Assembly: GCF_963675165.1 (NCBI RefSeq)
Contig: NC_087393.1
Coordinates: forward strand, 3,353,502-3,417,501
Direction: 5' to 3'
DNA length: 64,000 bases
From: Halichondria panicea
Lineage: Eukaryota > Porifera > Demospongiae > Suberitida > Halichondriidae
Both the position numbers and the translations under genes were made by a program. The notes beneath the pieces were generated by a model, which was not told the origin of the DNA, ran no database searches, and saw only the letters and a program-made list of their open reading frames with translations. Below are positions 43,230 to 55,400 of this stretch, one piece after another (within the stretch, counting starts at the first letter, position 1; each line of letters begins with the position of its first letter).

Positions 43230-46200
43230 CTATATCTGCAGTATATCTACAGTGTTCGCTATAATCTCCACTTCGACATTCATTGGTGACAACTCCTTGC
43301 AATCTTCATTAGCAATTACACCAACTGACTCTCCATTTGTTTTTTCGTTTGCATCACCATTATCTTGAGTCTCATAGTCGTGTGCTGGCGGTGTTACATG
43401 ATTCAGTAGTAGGTTGGTGTTGCTGCTTACATGTATGTCACTATGCAGTGGAGACGACAGGAAGTTTTCAGACTGTCGCTTTTTCTATGGGAGAAAACTA
43501 TTCAGTTAACATGTATCATTAATACAAAAGATATGGAATCAACCCGTTGGATACCGGCCCTTCCCATAATAATATTTACGATAATTATGAGAAACACATA
43601 AAACAAAAAGTAATTAACTCACTTCTTTTATGTCAGTCTTGAGTGACTGAATGGTCTGCTTAAGCTGATCAACCTTGGCCTGGTCTTCAGAGTTACCTTT
43701 GTTGGTACTGTCCAGATAGTTGTTGCCCACGCTGGCCACAGTGCTAATATCCGTCTCACCCGAGGGGTTCTGGTAGAGCTCTATCATCTGGTGGTGGGAT
43801 ACGTGGGGGTGAGGTGTATGTGAGGGGGAGGTACTATTATAATGTAGTGTAAGGGCGGTGTTAAGAGTGATAGGGTTGCTTTGGAGCTATATACGTAGGT
43901 ACTACACAGGGTACATGTACGATTGGCATGCTTATTTTTACATGCATGTGTGGCTTTTGGGAACACTGAGATGAGAGTACATGTATTTTCATATAATACT
44001 ATACTCACCAATGTTCCAAACAAGGTGAACAAGATGACAGTTACCATGGAGAGAATGCAGAATCCGTACACTCCGTATGCCACACTAGAATCATTAACAG
44101 ACAGTCCCACAATGGTAGCCACCAGTGCCACGACAACAGTGGTGCACACACATGCTACAATCAGTTTGGAATCCCTCAATCTCTTGAGCTTGACATTATA
44201 CGTCTGTGTGGCTAAGAACACGCCCACCACGAGGTAGAGAGACTTGATGACCAGCAGGACGGGTATCCAAATGTTAGAGGCAGCTGACATACATTGATAG
44301 GCGAGCAGAGGAACCTCACCATCCTGAACATGGGAGAAAGGGATATCGACAAATTTACAGAGGCAATCACATGAGCACATGCATGCGCACACCGAGGTAT
44401 ACGGTAGTGTGTTTGTGTGTCTGTGAGTAGAGTGATACAGCTGCTGAATGACGTTTTCTTGGATTGATTTACAAAATAATGCTTCGTTCTCGAGTTAAGG
44501 CTAGTCTTGCTAACTTTGAAGGCTGTTGCACACTTGCGTAGCAAATCTGTGGATATAACTTAGCTATTCTACATGTACTTAGTAGTTAGTTCTGCACTAA
44601 AACGCTAGCTTCAAGAGTGAGAAAAAGAGCTGCAAAGCCACACTGTTTTAGCATTAGCTTGCAGCCATTAATAATTATGGACTCTGAACAGTTTTAGCAA
44701 TAATTATAGTCGGACATTTCCCACCATTCTCTGCACTGTGTAATGTAAATTGTAACTGTACACGACATTGTGTGCATGCATTTAATAATAGTCCGCTAGT
44801 ACTGTAGCTTCATTGACAAAGCCTCCACCGAGAGGCATCAGCACCCGCAGTGCTTTTATTATCAGCAGAAGCTCCACATAGAATTGTGACCCCCTGCTAG
44901 CCTCGGTTCCAGGCCGATTTTTTTTTTATAGAACAAAGTTGAAAATACGGCCTGGTATTGATTGTATATGGGCGTGGCAGGAACCGGAAACTAAAGCAGA
45001 GATTCTTCACACTTTGTTTCCTGTCATATTTCCCCGTATAAGTCTAATACCGTAATTTAGCTCCGTGTATGCTCTCAAGTAATAAAATCTAGCCATAGAT
45101 TGTCTAGCTAGCTAGCTATGGGAAGTTTAAGTTGTTCAGATTAACATATACATTGTCTTGCTTCACAAGAAGGCCCCACTCTCATTGCAGAACAGGCCCA
45201 ACTCTTGTCAGAAGGAAGAAATGTCTTTGCCTGGTTTTCAACATGGTATGGCATGTCTCTTGCTATCAATCACTGCCCTTTGTGGTGGACTACAAGCTAT
45301 TAATAGGTAGGACCAACACTGCCGGCCGTATAACGCGAAATTTTAGAGGGGCTTAATTTTCGCTGATTTCGTGGGGCTAATATAATCTGGCCTACACAAA
45401 ATTAAGTCCACGAAAATTGTTCTTTAATTAGCTATAACGTGCAAAGATTAATTAAAGGCGTGGCTTCCAGTAAGCAGTCATCCCACGAACATTGTGCAGT
45501 GAAATGTTTTTAGAGGCCATTCATGAAATATAAGTGCCTCGAAAATTTCGCGCTATACGGTATTATGTCGTACCTACAACTTAGTTTCAAAAATCTAAAC
45601 GGTTAGACAATGACTTACTGGGCGATCGATAAGATCCCTTTGTTGGAGCTTCCGTCGGAAAGAGTCTACAGAGACTATGATGAGAAACACCACGTCAACA
45701 CCTACCATCACCATGACAATGAGAAACAGCATCCAGTCTTTGAGAGGCTGCACATGCGTATAGTTTTCGGCCGATCAGCACCAATATATACCGTAATATT
45801 AATTTTATCTAATGAACATAAACTGTTGTGTATATTTTTGACATGCATCTCACTGCTCACTCTCTTCTTGAGTCTGATGTTCTTGAAGATGTAGTACACC
45901 CTCCATGTTTTGGCCAGCATGGTTCCAAAGAGAAGAGAGAACCCAATGGAGGCCAGCCATACTGACACCTGCAGAGGGTGAGGTAAACGTGTTATAGTAA
46001 GACCCTCATATCTGATTGTACATGTACAAGTTCTTGTTGAAAAGTTGTGTAAACTGATACTGACCATTCAATACTATACACACAACATGTACATGCATGT
46101 ATGATTTGCACAAGTACTCGTCCAGGTATTATTTCAGTGCAACCTAGTCTGTTTGTCGATCTAAGTGCAAGATAAACGGCAGGTATATTAATATCAATGA

Positions 46201-49200
46201 TCCTTTGAAACAGTTCAATTCATTGCTGACACTTCAGATCAGAATGGTAAATGTGCAATTATTATTTTATCTAGGGAAGTTTTGTTATTCGCTCCCAGAT
46301 TATATTTATGCTGCCAAGCATGAATGACTGGAATTCCAGATTATAATATGCGTAATTATTTGAACTCTTGGTATTATTATTATACATAAACAATCAACCT
46401 GAACCACACAAATTCTTGGAAGCATAGTAATTAACAGTTGAGAGAAGAACACAATTGTGTTAACATAATAATTATGCCCAAAGCACAATGTTTGTTAGGT
46501 CCATTTTACTTAGTGAACTGAGCATCTGTCATTTGAACAATCTTTGCGTACATACAAATACGTATGTATAGCTCAAAAGCACTTAAAGAATCAAAGAACC
46601 TCTGATCTCCTTATAGAATGAACATGTACCTGACAGCGCACAATGTCGACAGCAGTGAAATCTACAAAGTTGATGTCCAACCCAAACATGATAACCACAA
46701 TGTAGAAGAGAATAGCTCCTGATATCATGAGCAGGTTCAGATATGGACTGGACAGCTTGACAATTCTGCGGGAGTATATACGTTGTATTTAAAAGTGAGA
46801 GCATTATAATTATGCCTCGGTGTGCATGCGCAAGCGAGGTATACGGTAGTGTGTTTGTGTGTCTGTCTGTGTGTGTGTCTGTGTGTGTGTGCTGCACAAG
46901 AATCAATGAAGTGCAAGTAAGAGTTTCTATAGGCTTCTAGTCATGTTTTCTTGGATTGTAATTCGTGGATTTGCAAAATAAAGCTTCATTCTCGAGTTAT
47001 GCCTAGTTTTGCTTACTTGGAATGCCATTGCAGCCTTTTCAGAAGAGTCCGTAGCAAAACTTGTTCACCGAGAGTTACTACTCTACTTAGTAATTAGCTC
47101 TGCACTAGAACGCTAGCTATTAATATTGGTAGCTGCAAGAGTGAGCAGAGAGCTGCAAGGCTCTGCTGACTTGCAGCCATTAATTTTAGACTTGGAACTT
47201 TTGGCATCGATCGTTTTTAACAACAATCATGGTTGATCATTACCCACTATTCGCATGCAGAAAATTAAAGATGTTCAATGTGTGTATAAAAGCTAGCTAT
47301 TAGTAGTTTTATGTTATGTAGCTTTGGCACCTCCACCGAGGCATCAGCACCCGCGGTGCTTTCATTATGTCATGATTTACACGCAAGCATGAGAGTGTGA
47401 CACAATGCACATCATATACTCTAGTATGGTGGGACCTCTTATTCTGACCATGCTCAAGATCTGTGAAAGTGGCTGGATTAGGGAAATGGCTGGATTTCAG
47501 GGCAAGTTTATAATCATGTCAGAGTTTAGGCTACTTTAGTGAGGTGGGAGGAATTGAAAGGCTTGGAATAGAGAAGTTTCACTAGCTATAGAATAATTAG
47601 TTAAGTAAGTATATTTACAGTACGTGTGTACATATGAATATGTAGGTACAAGACTTACTCATTCAATGATTTCATTATTGTACATTACAATAAAGTACGA
47701 GGCAGGTGTAGTATCAGTATAGCTCACCGTTTTTTACGGAACACAAGGTTGAAGACCATGCAAGCAATGGCAAAGATGATGCCCAAACAGGCAATGATAG
47801 TGTAGATGATAAACAGCACCTGGCTTATTGTGACCAGCTCCGAATCCACCGTGACCCCATCTGTAGGAATTTGCACTCAATAACAGATTGAGCAACAGCT
47901 CTCAGATTATAGCATCAGCAATAAAACCTCCAGATTTGTACAGAGCTTTTAACGACACAAGTATTATGTTTTGCTTGCAGCTACAATGCACATGCATGGA
48001 TTTCCACTAATTATACAGTAAAACCTCTATCCGGCCGGGCAAATTTCTCTACAGCAGGGTCAAAGTTCAATAAAATGTTAGAAGATAGGCGTGTTTATCA
48101 CACATATCCTACATGTCTATTTGCATATTTGCACTGCTATTAATTAACAAAACTAGGCGTGGCTTATCCATTTGCTTATCCGGCCGGCATATTCGGCCTG
48201 GCTCTGGACAATTAAGGGGTCAAGATAATCAAGGTTCTATACTATAGATATTATGTAAGCTCTATGGACCAGCCCAACTCACCAGGAAAGACCGTCTGTA
48301 TACTGTGATCGGGCAAGAATGTCAGAGTACCGATGCTGTCCGCGAAAGCAAATGCAGTGTCATTGTTAGCATCAATGTTGGGGTCTACCACCTGCGTGTC
48401 TGTGCAGTTGTTATAGAGATTATCATGAGATGTAGTTGTTATAGAGATTATCATGAGATGTACTGGTGGGTAATTAAGTGCACTAAAATTGTAAATTTGG
48501 TGTGTAACTTTTCAAGGGGTTTTCTAAGACTCCATTCTAACAAAGGTTATTGTATAATAATAATTATGTATTATAATATTGGTTGTGCAAAGAAGAATGT
48601 GCCTGGCATGTTTTGAACTCACAGAGATATTGGTACACCTTTCTGACTGGCTCACGATCACCGAAAACGTTCAATTTGACCTTACCCTAAAGAGACCAAC
48701 AAGACACAAAACGCTAAAATAAAGTTGGTGCAAAAATGAAAGAAGAATTTAGGGAGTCACTTTAGGTGGCTGTTACAGGTGCATATATATACACACATCA
48801 CGACAACATAATCATTATCTTAAGGCATAGCTTGGATATGGCATATTCAGGTGGGAAGACCTACTTTCGAGTTTCATTGTACATTAAAGAAACAAAAAGG
48901 AAGTCTATCTGTAAATATGAATCCTACATGCAAAGATGCAACCATTAAGCAAACAATACACTTACAGAGACTCCTTGGAAATTTGAATTTCGGGCTGCGT
49001 TGAGAATAAGTTGATTAATTTCTCTAGTGACCGTCGAATTGAGGAAATGGTTGAACTGTTCCAACCTGTTTGCTCCTAGTACGGTCCCATTCTGCAGCTG
49101 TGTAGAGGTCGTGTTGAGAGCAATTGCAGCTATCCATACTGCATCGTACACAAAAGCCGCCTGTCTCAGGGCTTCACTGCGAGGGTAGTTAAGGCTGTTT

Positions 49201-52165
49201 AGATTACGCTCAAAATCTGTCCAGAAAGCACCTGGAGAATCCTATATGAGAAAAGACACATACAATCATTGTTTGCTTACACTGTACTGACTATAATGGC
49301 ATTCAGTTTTAACGAAAGATTAGCCCAGTGTCAGCATGCTTCTACGTAGCATACACACGCCTCACTTAAATCATAATATACACACCCCAAAACTCCTCCT
49401 CACACCCTCACGTCACTCACATATCCCACATCTGTCCGAGCATTCATCTCCTCCTCCAAGGGGGTTGGGAAGTGGTCGACCGCCAGAGACATAAAGATGG
49501 CATTAGTAAGCTCCTGTACTGAACAGTTTGAGCCAGACTGGTCAGTCCACCAAAACTCCGACCACCAGTAATGGCTGATGAATGTGTAACGCGGGTGTAT
49601 CATCCCCCTTTTGTATGCCTATATGTGTGAGGGGTGGGCTGAGTGTTTATACTATGAGAGGTGGAGGTAGTGAGGTACAAAATGCATGACTATGAGAGGT
49701 GGAGGTAGTGAGGTACAAAATGCATGACTATGAGAGGTGGAGGTAGTGAGGTACAAAATGCATGACTATGAGAGGTGGAGGTAGTGAGGTACAAAATGCA
49801 TGGGCACATGTTTAAATGATCAAAAATATGATCAAAAATACAAGGGTCAAAGGAGAAATGCAGGTGTAGTTGCAAGGGTCACTTCCTCTGCTCCCTTTGT
49901 AGTCTTAATCGATATCAACTATGACCAAGCATTCCATTATCAACTAATCAGACTAGTATGGTAACGTGAACTGATTAGGTGCAGATTAGCACTGCTATAT
50001 ATAGCCCATACACGTACACAAGAACAACACAGGCATCCAAAACAAACATAACAGTGTTGCAGCACACTGTACACACATACACTGTACACACATACACTGT
50101 AGACACATCATTCGGTTATTCACCCAGTATACAGTGCATGTGCAAACCATGCACATGGCTAAATTCTGCACTGACTGTTTAGCTACCTACATGTCCGGGT
50201 GCAAATAGTACTAACGTAATTATCATGCGCATAACATAATGGACAGGAACATGATTACTCACCAAACAAAATATTTGTCTTGCAGCATCTTCATAGATAT
50301 TTAACAGAACAATCCTGGCCCCTGACGTCTGGAAAATTGATATGAATTACGTTGCATCAAGTCCACATAAAGCAAAAACAAATTAATGTTTACATAAATG
50401 TATACGGACTCTAAACGAGACATGTGATGCATTCATCTGCTTACATTGAGTTGATCAACAATGTTCTCCAACCGTAAGTTAGTTTCACTTGGTGTCAGTC
50501 CACTATCATAAGGGAACGGCAGCACCCTCACATTTTCCTGCACCAAGACAGCATTCTGCACACTGGTCAACTGAGGGAAAGATGGGCATCAAGTAATAGC
50601 ATAATATCATCACATGAAACAGATTATTCAATCACATCAAATAGAGTTAGTTTCAGCAAGGACACTAGTTTCCTGGAATGCTAAGGCAACTGTTACACTC
50701 GCACACTCTCACAGTGTCGCTCCACACACCCTCACAGTATATCCACACACCCTCACAGTATCCCTCCACACACTCTCACAGTGTTGCTCCACACACCCTC
50801 ACAGTATCCCTCCACACTCACACACCCTCACAGTGTCCCTCCACACCCTCACAGTGTCCCTCCACACACCCTCACAGTATCCCTCCACACACCCTCACAG
50901 TATCCCTCCACACACCCTCACAGTATCCTTCCACACACTCTCACAGTATATCCACACACCTCACAGTATCCCTCCACACACCCTCACAGTGTCCCTCCAC
51001 ACACCCTCACAGTATCCCTCCACACACTCTCACAGTATCCCTCCACACACCCTCACAGTGTCCCTCCACACACTCTCAATCACACTTATAGACTCACATT
51101 GGAGAATAGATCGTCCCTCACTGACACAATAGCCACTTGCTTCCATTCAAACTTTCTGGCGAGTGCTGCTACTGTGGCAATGCTGGCATTGTCCGAGGAG
51201 ATGGTTCGCAGGAAGTTAGGAAAGCGTCTCTTGTTTGATAGGGATACAGAGGTGGTAGTATAGCCGATCTGAAAGAGATAGTAGAAATTGATATCATATC
51301 TGCTTACAAAATAGTATTCTGTAGTTGCACCCTTGCCCTGCGTAAGAAATTATTGTTTTCAGATACCATATAACTATTAGCAAGGGAAAACATCTGAGGA
51401 ATATATAATCATACATACAGTGAAATCCGTCGTCTACATGTATACATACTATACTTTCCTACAGTTAGGTCCTGCTCAAAGTTAGGAGCTGTGAGACACA
51501 CCCTTATTAGCTGTGACAGCTAGCCCATACATTTTCAGTACCTGTGTTAGACTGTAGAATGGAGCCACTTCGGCTGTGGTGAACGCACCCACTGAGCAGC
51601 CCGGACCAATGATCATGTAGCGCTGATCCTGCTCCCCTTGGACTAGTGACAGCTGGTTAATGAACGCTCTGATGGCAGCCAACTGATCACACTGTGTGTG
51701 CCGGGGGGGGGTTGGCTTGGTGTTACACATTACGTAGAGTTTTACATACATACGACGTAGCATACGTGAATGAGGTGGGTGTGGTTGTGAAGGAAAGTAT
51801 GTGTACGTGTTTATAGATGTTACTATGTGTTATAGAATTAGGACGTCATGCTGCTCTCTATTTATTTGTCGTACCATGGTATTTTCAACTTGCAGTTTCA
51901 ATCTGTAACCACTTAACAGATTAGACTCATTAGCAATCTTTTGCACTGCCATTTGTGCTGCTACAGTTAGTCCTCTTGCTCTAAAGCCTGCTACATTGCA
52001 AGGGAAAAGCGCCATCACACTCAACAGAGTCTTGGTCTTTGGAATATCCTGGCAAATCTCCAGTGGATTGTTCCTACAGTCACTATCACAGAGCAGAATA
52101 GAATAACATTCCCAGGGGAGGCTGACCATATACAAAAAGCCCAAAAGCACAAAGTAAGACTTCAT
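43230..52165 (-). CDS. GABA-B-like class C GPCR, paralogue A
   Basis: Sixteen exons (51875-52165, 51542-51691, 51098-51268, 50445-50570, 50263-50328, 49421-49618, 48966-49241, 48623-48686, 48283-48399, 47728-47860, 46630-46765, 45861-45968, 45619-45747, 44009-44323, 43623-43787, 43230-43484) encode 899 residues. A signal peptide is followed by a Venus-flytrap domain: ALFPCNVAGFRARGLTVAAQMAV, IIGPGCSVGAFTTAEVAPFY, FPNFLRT, IVLLNIYEDAA, AFVYDAVWIAAIALN. Seven membrane helices start VTISQVLFIIYTIIACLGIIFA, with KLSSPYLNLLMISGAILFY next, and a C-terminal tail has a short heptad stretch (DQLKQTIQSLKTDIKE). There is no Cys-rich domain, which fits GABA-B and not mGluR/CaSR. A Ser in the GCS motif and a Tyr in NIYEDAA sit where GABBR1 contacts ligand; other ligand contacts are not confirmed. 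Intron 3 holds a 23 bp minisatellite. Confidence 0.9.
44384..44863 (+). repeat. R2 interspersed repeat, copy in receptor A intron 13
   Basis: The head remnant GCGCACACCGAGGTATACGG is followed by TAGTGTGTTTGTGTGTCTG, the core (TTTTCTTGGATTGATTT, TCTCGAGTTAAGGCTAG) and the tail CTCCACCGAGAGGCATCAGC with a hairpin AGCACCCGCAGTGCT. The overall length is about 480 bp. Confidence 0.75.
45130..45310 (+). pseudogene. Decayed RecQ-like helicase fragment, second copy
   Basis: Nucleotide similarity to 35700-35880 is evident in order: TGTCTTGCTTCACAAGAAGG, CTCTTGTCAGAAGGAAG, a Walker A region reading ACATGGTATGGCATGTCTCT (TGYGKS site altered), and TGGTGGACTACAAGCT. Frames are broken and the rest of the helicase is absent. 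It lies in receptor A intron 13, between an R2 repeat and a TIR element. Confidence 0.7.
45327..45564. mobile_element. TIR element CCGTATAACGCGAAATTT
   Basis: The left end GCCGTATAACGCGAAATTTT is mirrored by AAAATTTCGCGCTATACGGT. GGGGCTTAATTTTCGCTG follows the left end, as at 28170-28392. It is about 238 bp with no ORF. Confidence 0.78.
46812..47368 (+). repeat. R2 interspersed repeat, full copy
   Basis: The head TTATGCCTCGGTGTGCATGC pairs with GCGAGGTATA. Next are ATACGGTAG and a TGTGTGTCTGT microsatellite, then the core (TTTCTATAGGCTTCTAGTCA, TCTCGAGTTATGCCTAG), and the tail CACCGAGGCATCAGCACCCG with hairpin AGCACCCGCGGTGCT and terminal TTTCATTATG. The head ATGCCTCGGTG and tail CACCGAGGCAT are inverted. 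It lies in receptor A intron 10. Confidence 0.85.
48014..48242. mobile_element. pogo/Tigger-like non-autonomous element, copy 2
   Basis: The left end TACAGTAAAACCTCTATCCG and right end AATCAAGGTTCTATACTATA are imperfect inverted repeats, with TATCCGGCCGG near both ends. It lies in receptor A intron 9. Confidence 0.65.
49640..49802. repeat. 38 bp tandem repeat, about four copies
   Basis: The unit runs CTATGAGAGGTGGAGGTAGT then GAGGTACAAAATGCATGA and repeats almost without change. It lies in a receptor A intron, between exons 49421-49618 and 50263-50328. Confidence 0.88.
50693..51082. repeat. 23 bp minisatellite, about 16 copies
   Basis: The unit is CACACCCTCACAGTATCCCT plus CCA, with variants (GTGTCCC, CTCTCAC) and occasional shortened units. 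All three plus-strand frames stay open by chance of composition, giving His/Pro/Ser-rich ORFs that I do not consider genes. It lies in receptor A intron 3, ending about 16 bases before the exon at 51098. Confidence 0.9.
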
Positions 52166-52417
52166 TTTGAGAGAGTCAATTTTCTGTAGAACTTTTCTTG
52201 TTGCATACGTAGGTACTAGGTAGATCTAGCTACTTTGTAGATCTATAGCTATTTTAATGTTAATTACTTCAACATTTTTGATGAGCAAAACTTCACCGGA
52301 AACACATTAATAATTATTATTGACTCTGTAGATATAATTATAATGTAATGAGCTTGGAACAGATTTTATAAGATTTTTACAAGAGCTCGGTTCTTTGATG
52401 TTCCAAGAGCTATCAGT
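52166..52417. promoter_or_regulatory. Divergent promoter region between the two GABA-B-like receptors
   Basis: 252 bp separate the two start codons. It is AT-rich (runs of TAATTATTATTG and ATAATTATAATG near 52310-52345), with ATTTTATAAGATTTTTAC close to the plus-strand start. No certain TATA box was assigned. Confidence 0.5.
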
Positions 52418-55400
52418 ATGAGAGATTCACCTTCTACGCTACTAGTGCTGTGTGCCTGCCTGGCCTTAGCTCAAGGACAGCTAACTAACATCACTATAAC
52501 TGTCTTCATAAGTGGGCTCAGTACAAACACAACAGATCAAGGTCAAGACAAAGTGGTTTTTGTCAGGGACTTGGATGGGCGACAGTTCCAAGCAGCAGTG
52601 GACCTGGCTGTAGAAGCAGTTAACAATCATTCTCAAATACTAGAGGGCTACAATCTGCAAGTAGAATATGTTGATTCACAGGTACATCTACATGTAGTTC
52701 ATAAATCATGTAGATCTAACCAAGATTCTATTATGCATAGATTTATGCATAGATAGTCTTGTTTACACCCTGTACTGTACTGTCTAGACCTAGTTAAGTT
52801 ATGCTGCTCAATTTACAGTTACAGTAACAAATCATTCTGCAAATTGCATTCATTGATGCAAACTTAGATACGCACGCACACACACACACTCACGCTCAAT
52901 CATACACACGAACACATACATTATACACTCACTCACGCACGCACACACACTCACACACATGCACATGCCACAGTGCTCAGCTGGGTCAAGTGTTCAAGGT
53001 TTCATTGACCAAATCTTTGACCCAACTGGGAGACTCCTCATCATTGGCTCTGACTGTTCCACGGCAACAGAGCCAGTTGCTGAGCTGGCACCTTTCTGGG
53101 GACTAGTGCAAGTGAGCTCGAAATAATTAATTAACCTGTATGCAAGGATACAATACACAGTAGACTAAGCCGCCCTTAGTGATAACTACCTGAAATTCAA
53201 TGTTCTCTGGAAGTAATTACCTACAACACATAATTATAAACATAATTATATATGTTTATAATTATGTATAAGTATACTTATACATAATTATAAACATAAT
53301 TATGTATAAATATACTTATAGGGATGTGAATAGCTATGTTCACCTTTTTACTTTCACTTATAACATTGTGACTTGCCCACCTAACCCACCCTCCACACAC
53401 CAGATATCTCCTCTCTCTTCTGGCCCTAATTTGGTGGCAGTGGACTCTCCTTTCACAACCTTCCTTCGTCTTGTTCCCTCAGATACAGCAGCTGCAATAG
53501 GCGTGGTCTCACTGATGGAGCAGTTCAACTGGACACGACTGGGGCTAATCACTCAACAAGAATTATCATTCACCTCTGTAAGTGGATGGATGTACCGTAT
53601 TTACTTGATTAAACGCCCTCCTTGAATAAACACCCAGGGTAAAAGCTCTGTCTTTGTCAATAAACGCCCATCTTACGGTCAACCATTTGCTCATTAATTA
53701 TTCATGAGCTAGATCTAGTGATCTTTTCCAGCTAGAATGAGCTGGAAGTCCAGCTGAAACGCAGTAGTCATTTCATGGCTTGAATATACATTTTTACTAT
53801 AAAGCTTAGGTATAGTCTACTGTAGCTTCACTATATGCAGGGCGGGTCGAAGAGATATTTCGAAAAAAGGCTACAATATACTGAAAGCTCACAAGAGGCT
53901 GTTTTCCTTGGCTCTGGCCGCCATTTTAAGTGGAGTTAGTCTACATATTATTATTTTGTGAGAGTTTGTTGGCCTGGAAAGAAAAAAACGCTTCGACCCG
54001 CCCTCCAGAATGGTAAGAAGCATCATATAAGAGCAAGAACACAGAGCTAGAAGTGTTTTTGGAAGTTTAAAATGACTGCTAGTTTTGTGTTGTTTCTAGT
54101 AACTTGATGATCGCTCAGAGCTTCCACTGGAAAATGTTTTGAAGACTGATACTTGTCATACAGGATGATACACCAATATATTTATCTTGTGTGTGCTTCA
54201 AATTTTTATCATGGCATTATAGTTTCACAAAAATCATTATAAGAAAATCATGAATATTCATGAGCAAACTGTTTACCGCAACCTTAAATAATCGCCCATA
54301 TATGGGGCGTGGCACTGTGGGTGGAGCTGAAATAGCACATGGAACCCGTTGCAAGCATGGCAGCATAGAATAATAATACTTTTTATGATGCATCGATGGC
54401 AGAGAGAGAGATACCGACACAGAGGGCACTCCTATGACTTAAATTTAAGCTGAGAAATAGATTTAAGCTGAGACAGCAGCCCAAGAATAGCACAATAACT
54501 GCTGCTGTGCAAGAGTTTTAGAGGAGACATAACAATAAACGCCCTCCTGGATTAAACGCCCCCTCTAAAGACTTCCATCTGAAATAAACGCCTGGGTGTT
54601 TAATCAAGTAAATACGGTACATGGATAGCTGTAATTGTAATTATGTTCTAGACATGGTCATTTTAACCTACATGTAACCAAGGGCATATCGACCAGTCCA
54701 CAAAGGTCGAGCTACGTCCTTAATTAACCTATAATATGATAATGATCTAAGCGATGTGTCTTGAAGCCATTGCTCATATTATTAGTGATCAACTGATATT
54801 ACATGTAGTGATCAACTGCAGGCAAGAAACATGTTTATAATTATGTCATACCATTTGAAACACTCCTGCTGTGTGTTTTGTCAGTCAACTATATTACAGT
54901 CATGAGCCAATTGCTACAGGCATGCCCATTATTCTAGAACTTGTAAGTATATACTCGCCCAGTTTATATTGATCAGTGAAATATAAATACAGTAGAACCT
55001 CGATTATCCGGCCCTCCATTATCCGGCTTGGTAATTTTCTTTTTAATAATTCAGAAATGGGCGTGTCTCTTAAATGTGCATTGCAGCTGTTACTATGGAG
55101 ACAGGCCTGCTTATCTCTTGCGCATGCGCAGACAACCATGTTTATCAATAAAGTGGATGGATCAAGGTGTGGTTTATTTTGATTATCAGTTATCTGGCCT
55201 GCCTCTGGAACCAAGGTGTCCGGATAATCGAGGTTGTATTGTACTGGTATTGCATACAACATAATTACAAGACCTAGTACTATTCCATATGTAACTGCAG
55301 GTCCAATCATCTTGGTACAACAAAGTATTATATTTAGGCACAATCCATATTATAGTGTGTAGATTGCTCGCTGATTGCTGTTAACAGTGTAAGGAAGGAA

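Noticed and set aside
50693-51082. CRISPR-like array
   Set aside because: Units are contiguous without distinct spacers, and the window is animal DNA.
50614-51263. Three overlapping plus-strand ORFs rich in His, Pro and Ser
   Set aside because: They are frames of the 23 bp minisatellite, which has no stop in any phase; real exons of receptor A lie on the other strand.
53301-53403. Upstream extension of the receptor B exon at 53404 as an ATG-started ORF
   Set aside because: The acceptor at 53402-53403 continues the signal-peptide-bearing transcript in phase, so the upstream frame is intron.
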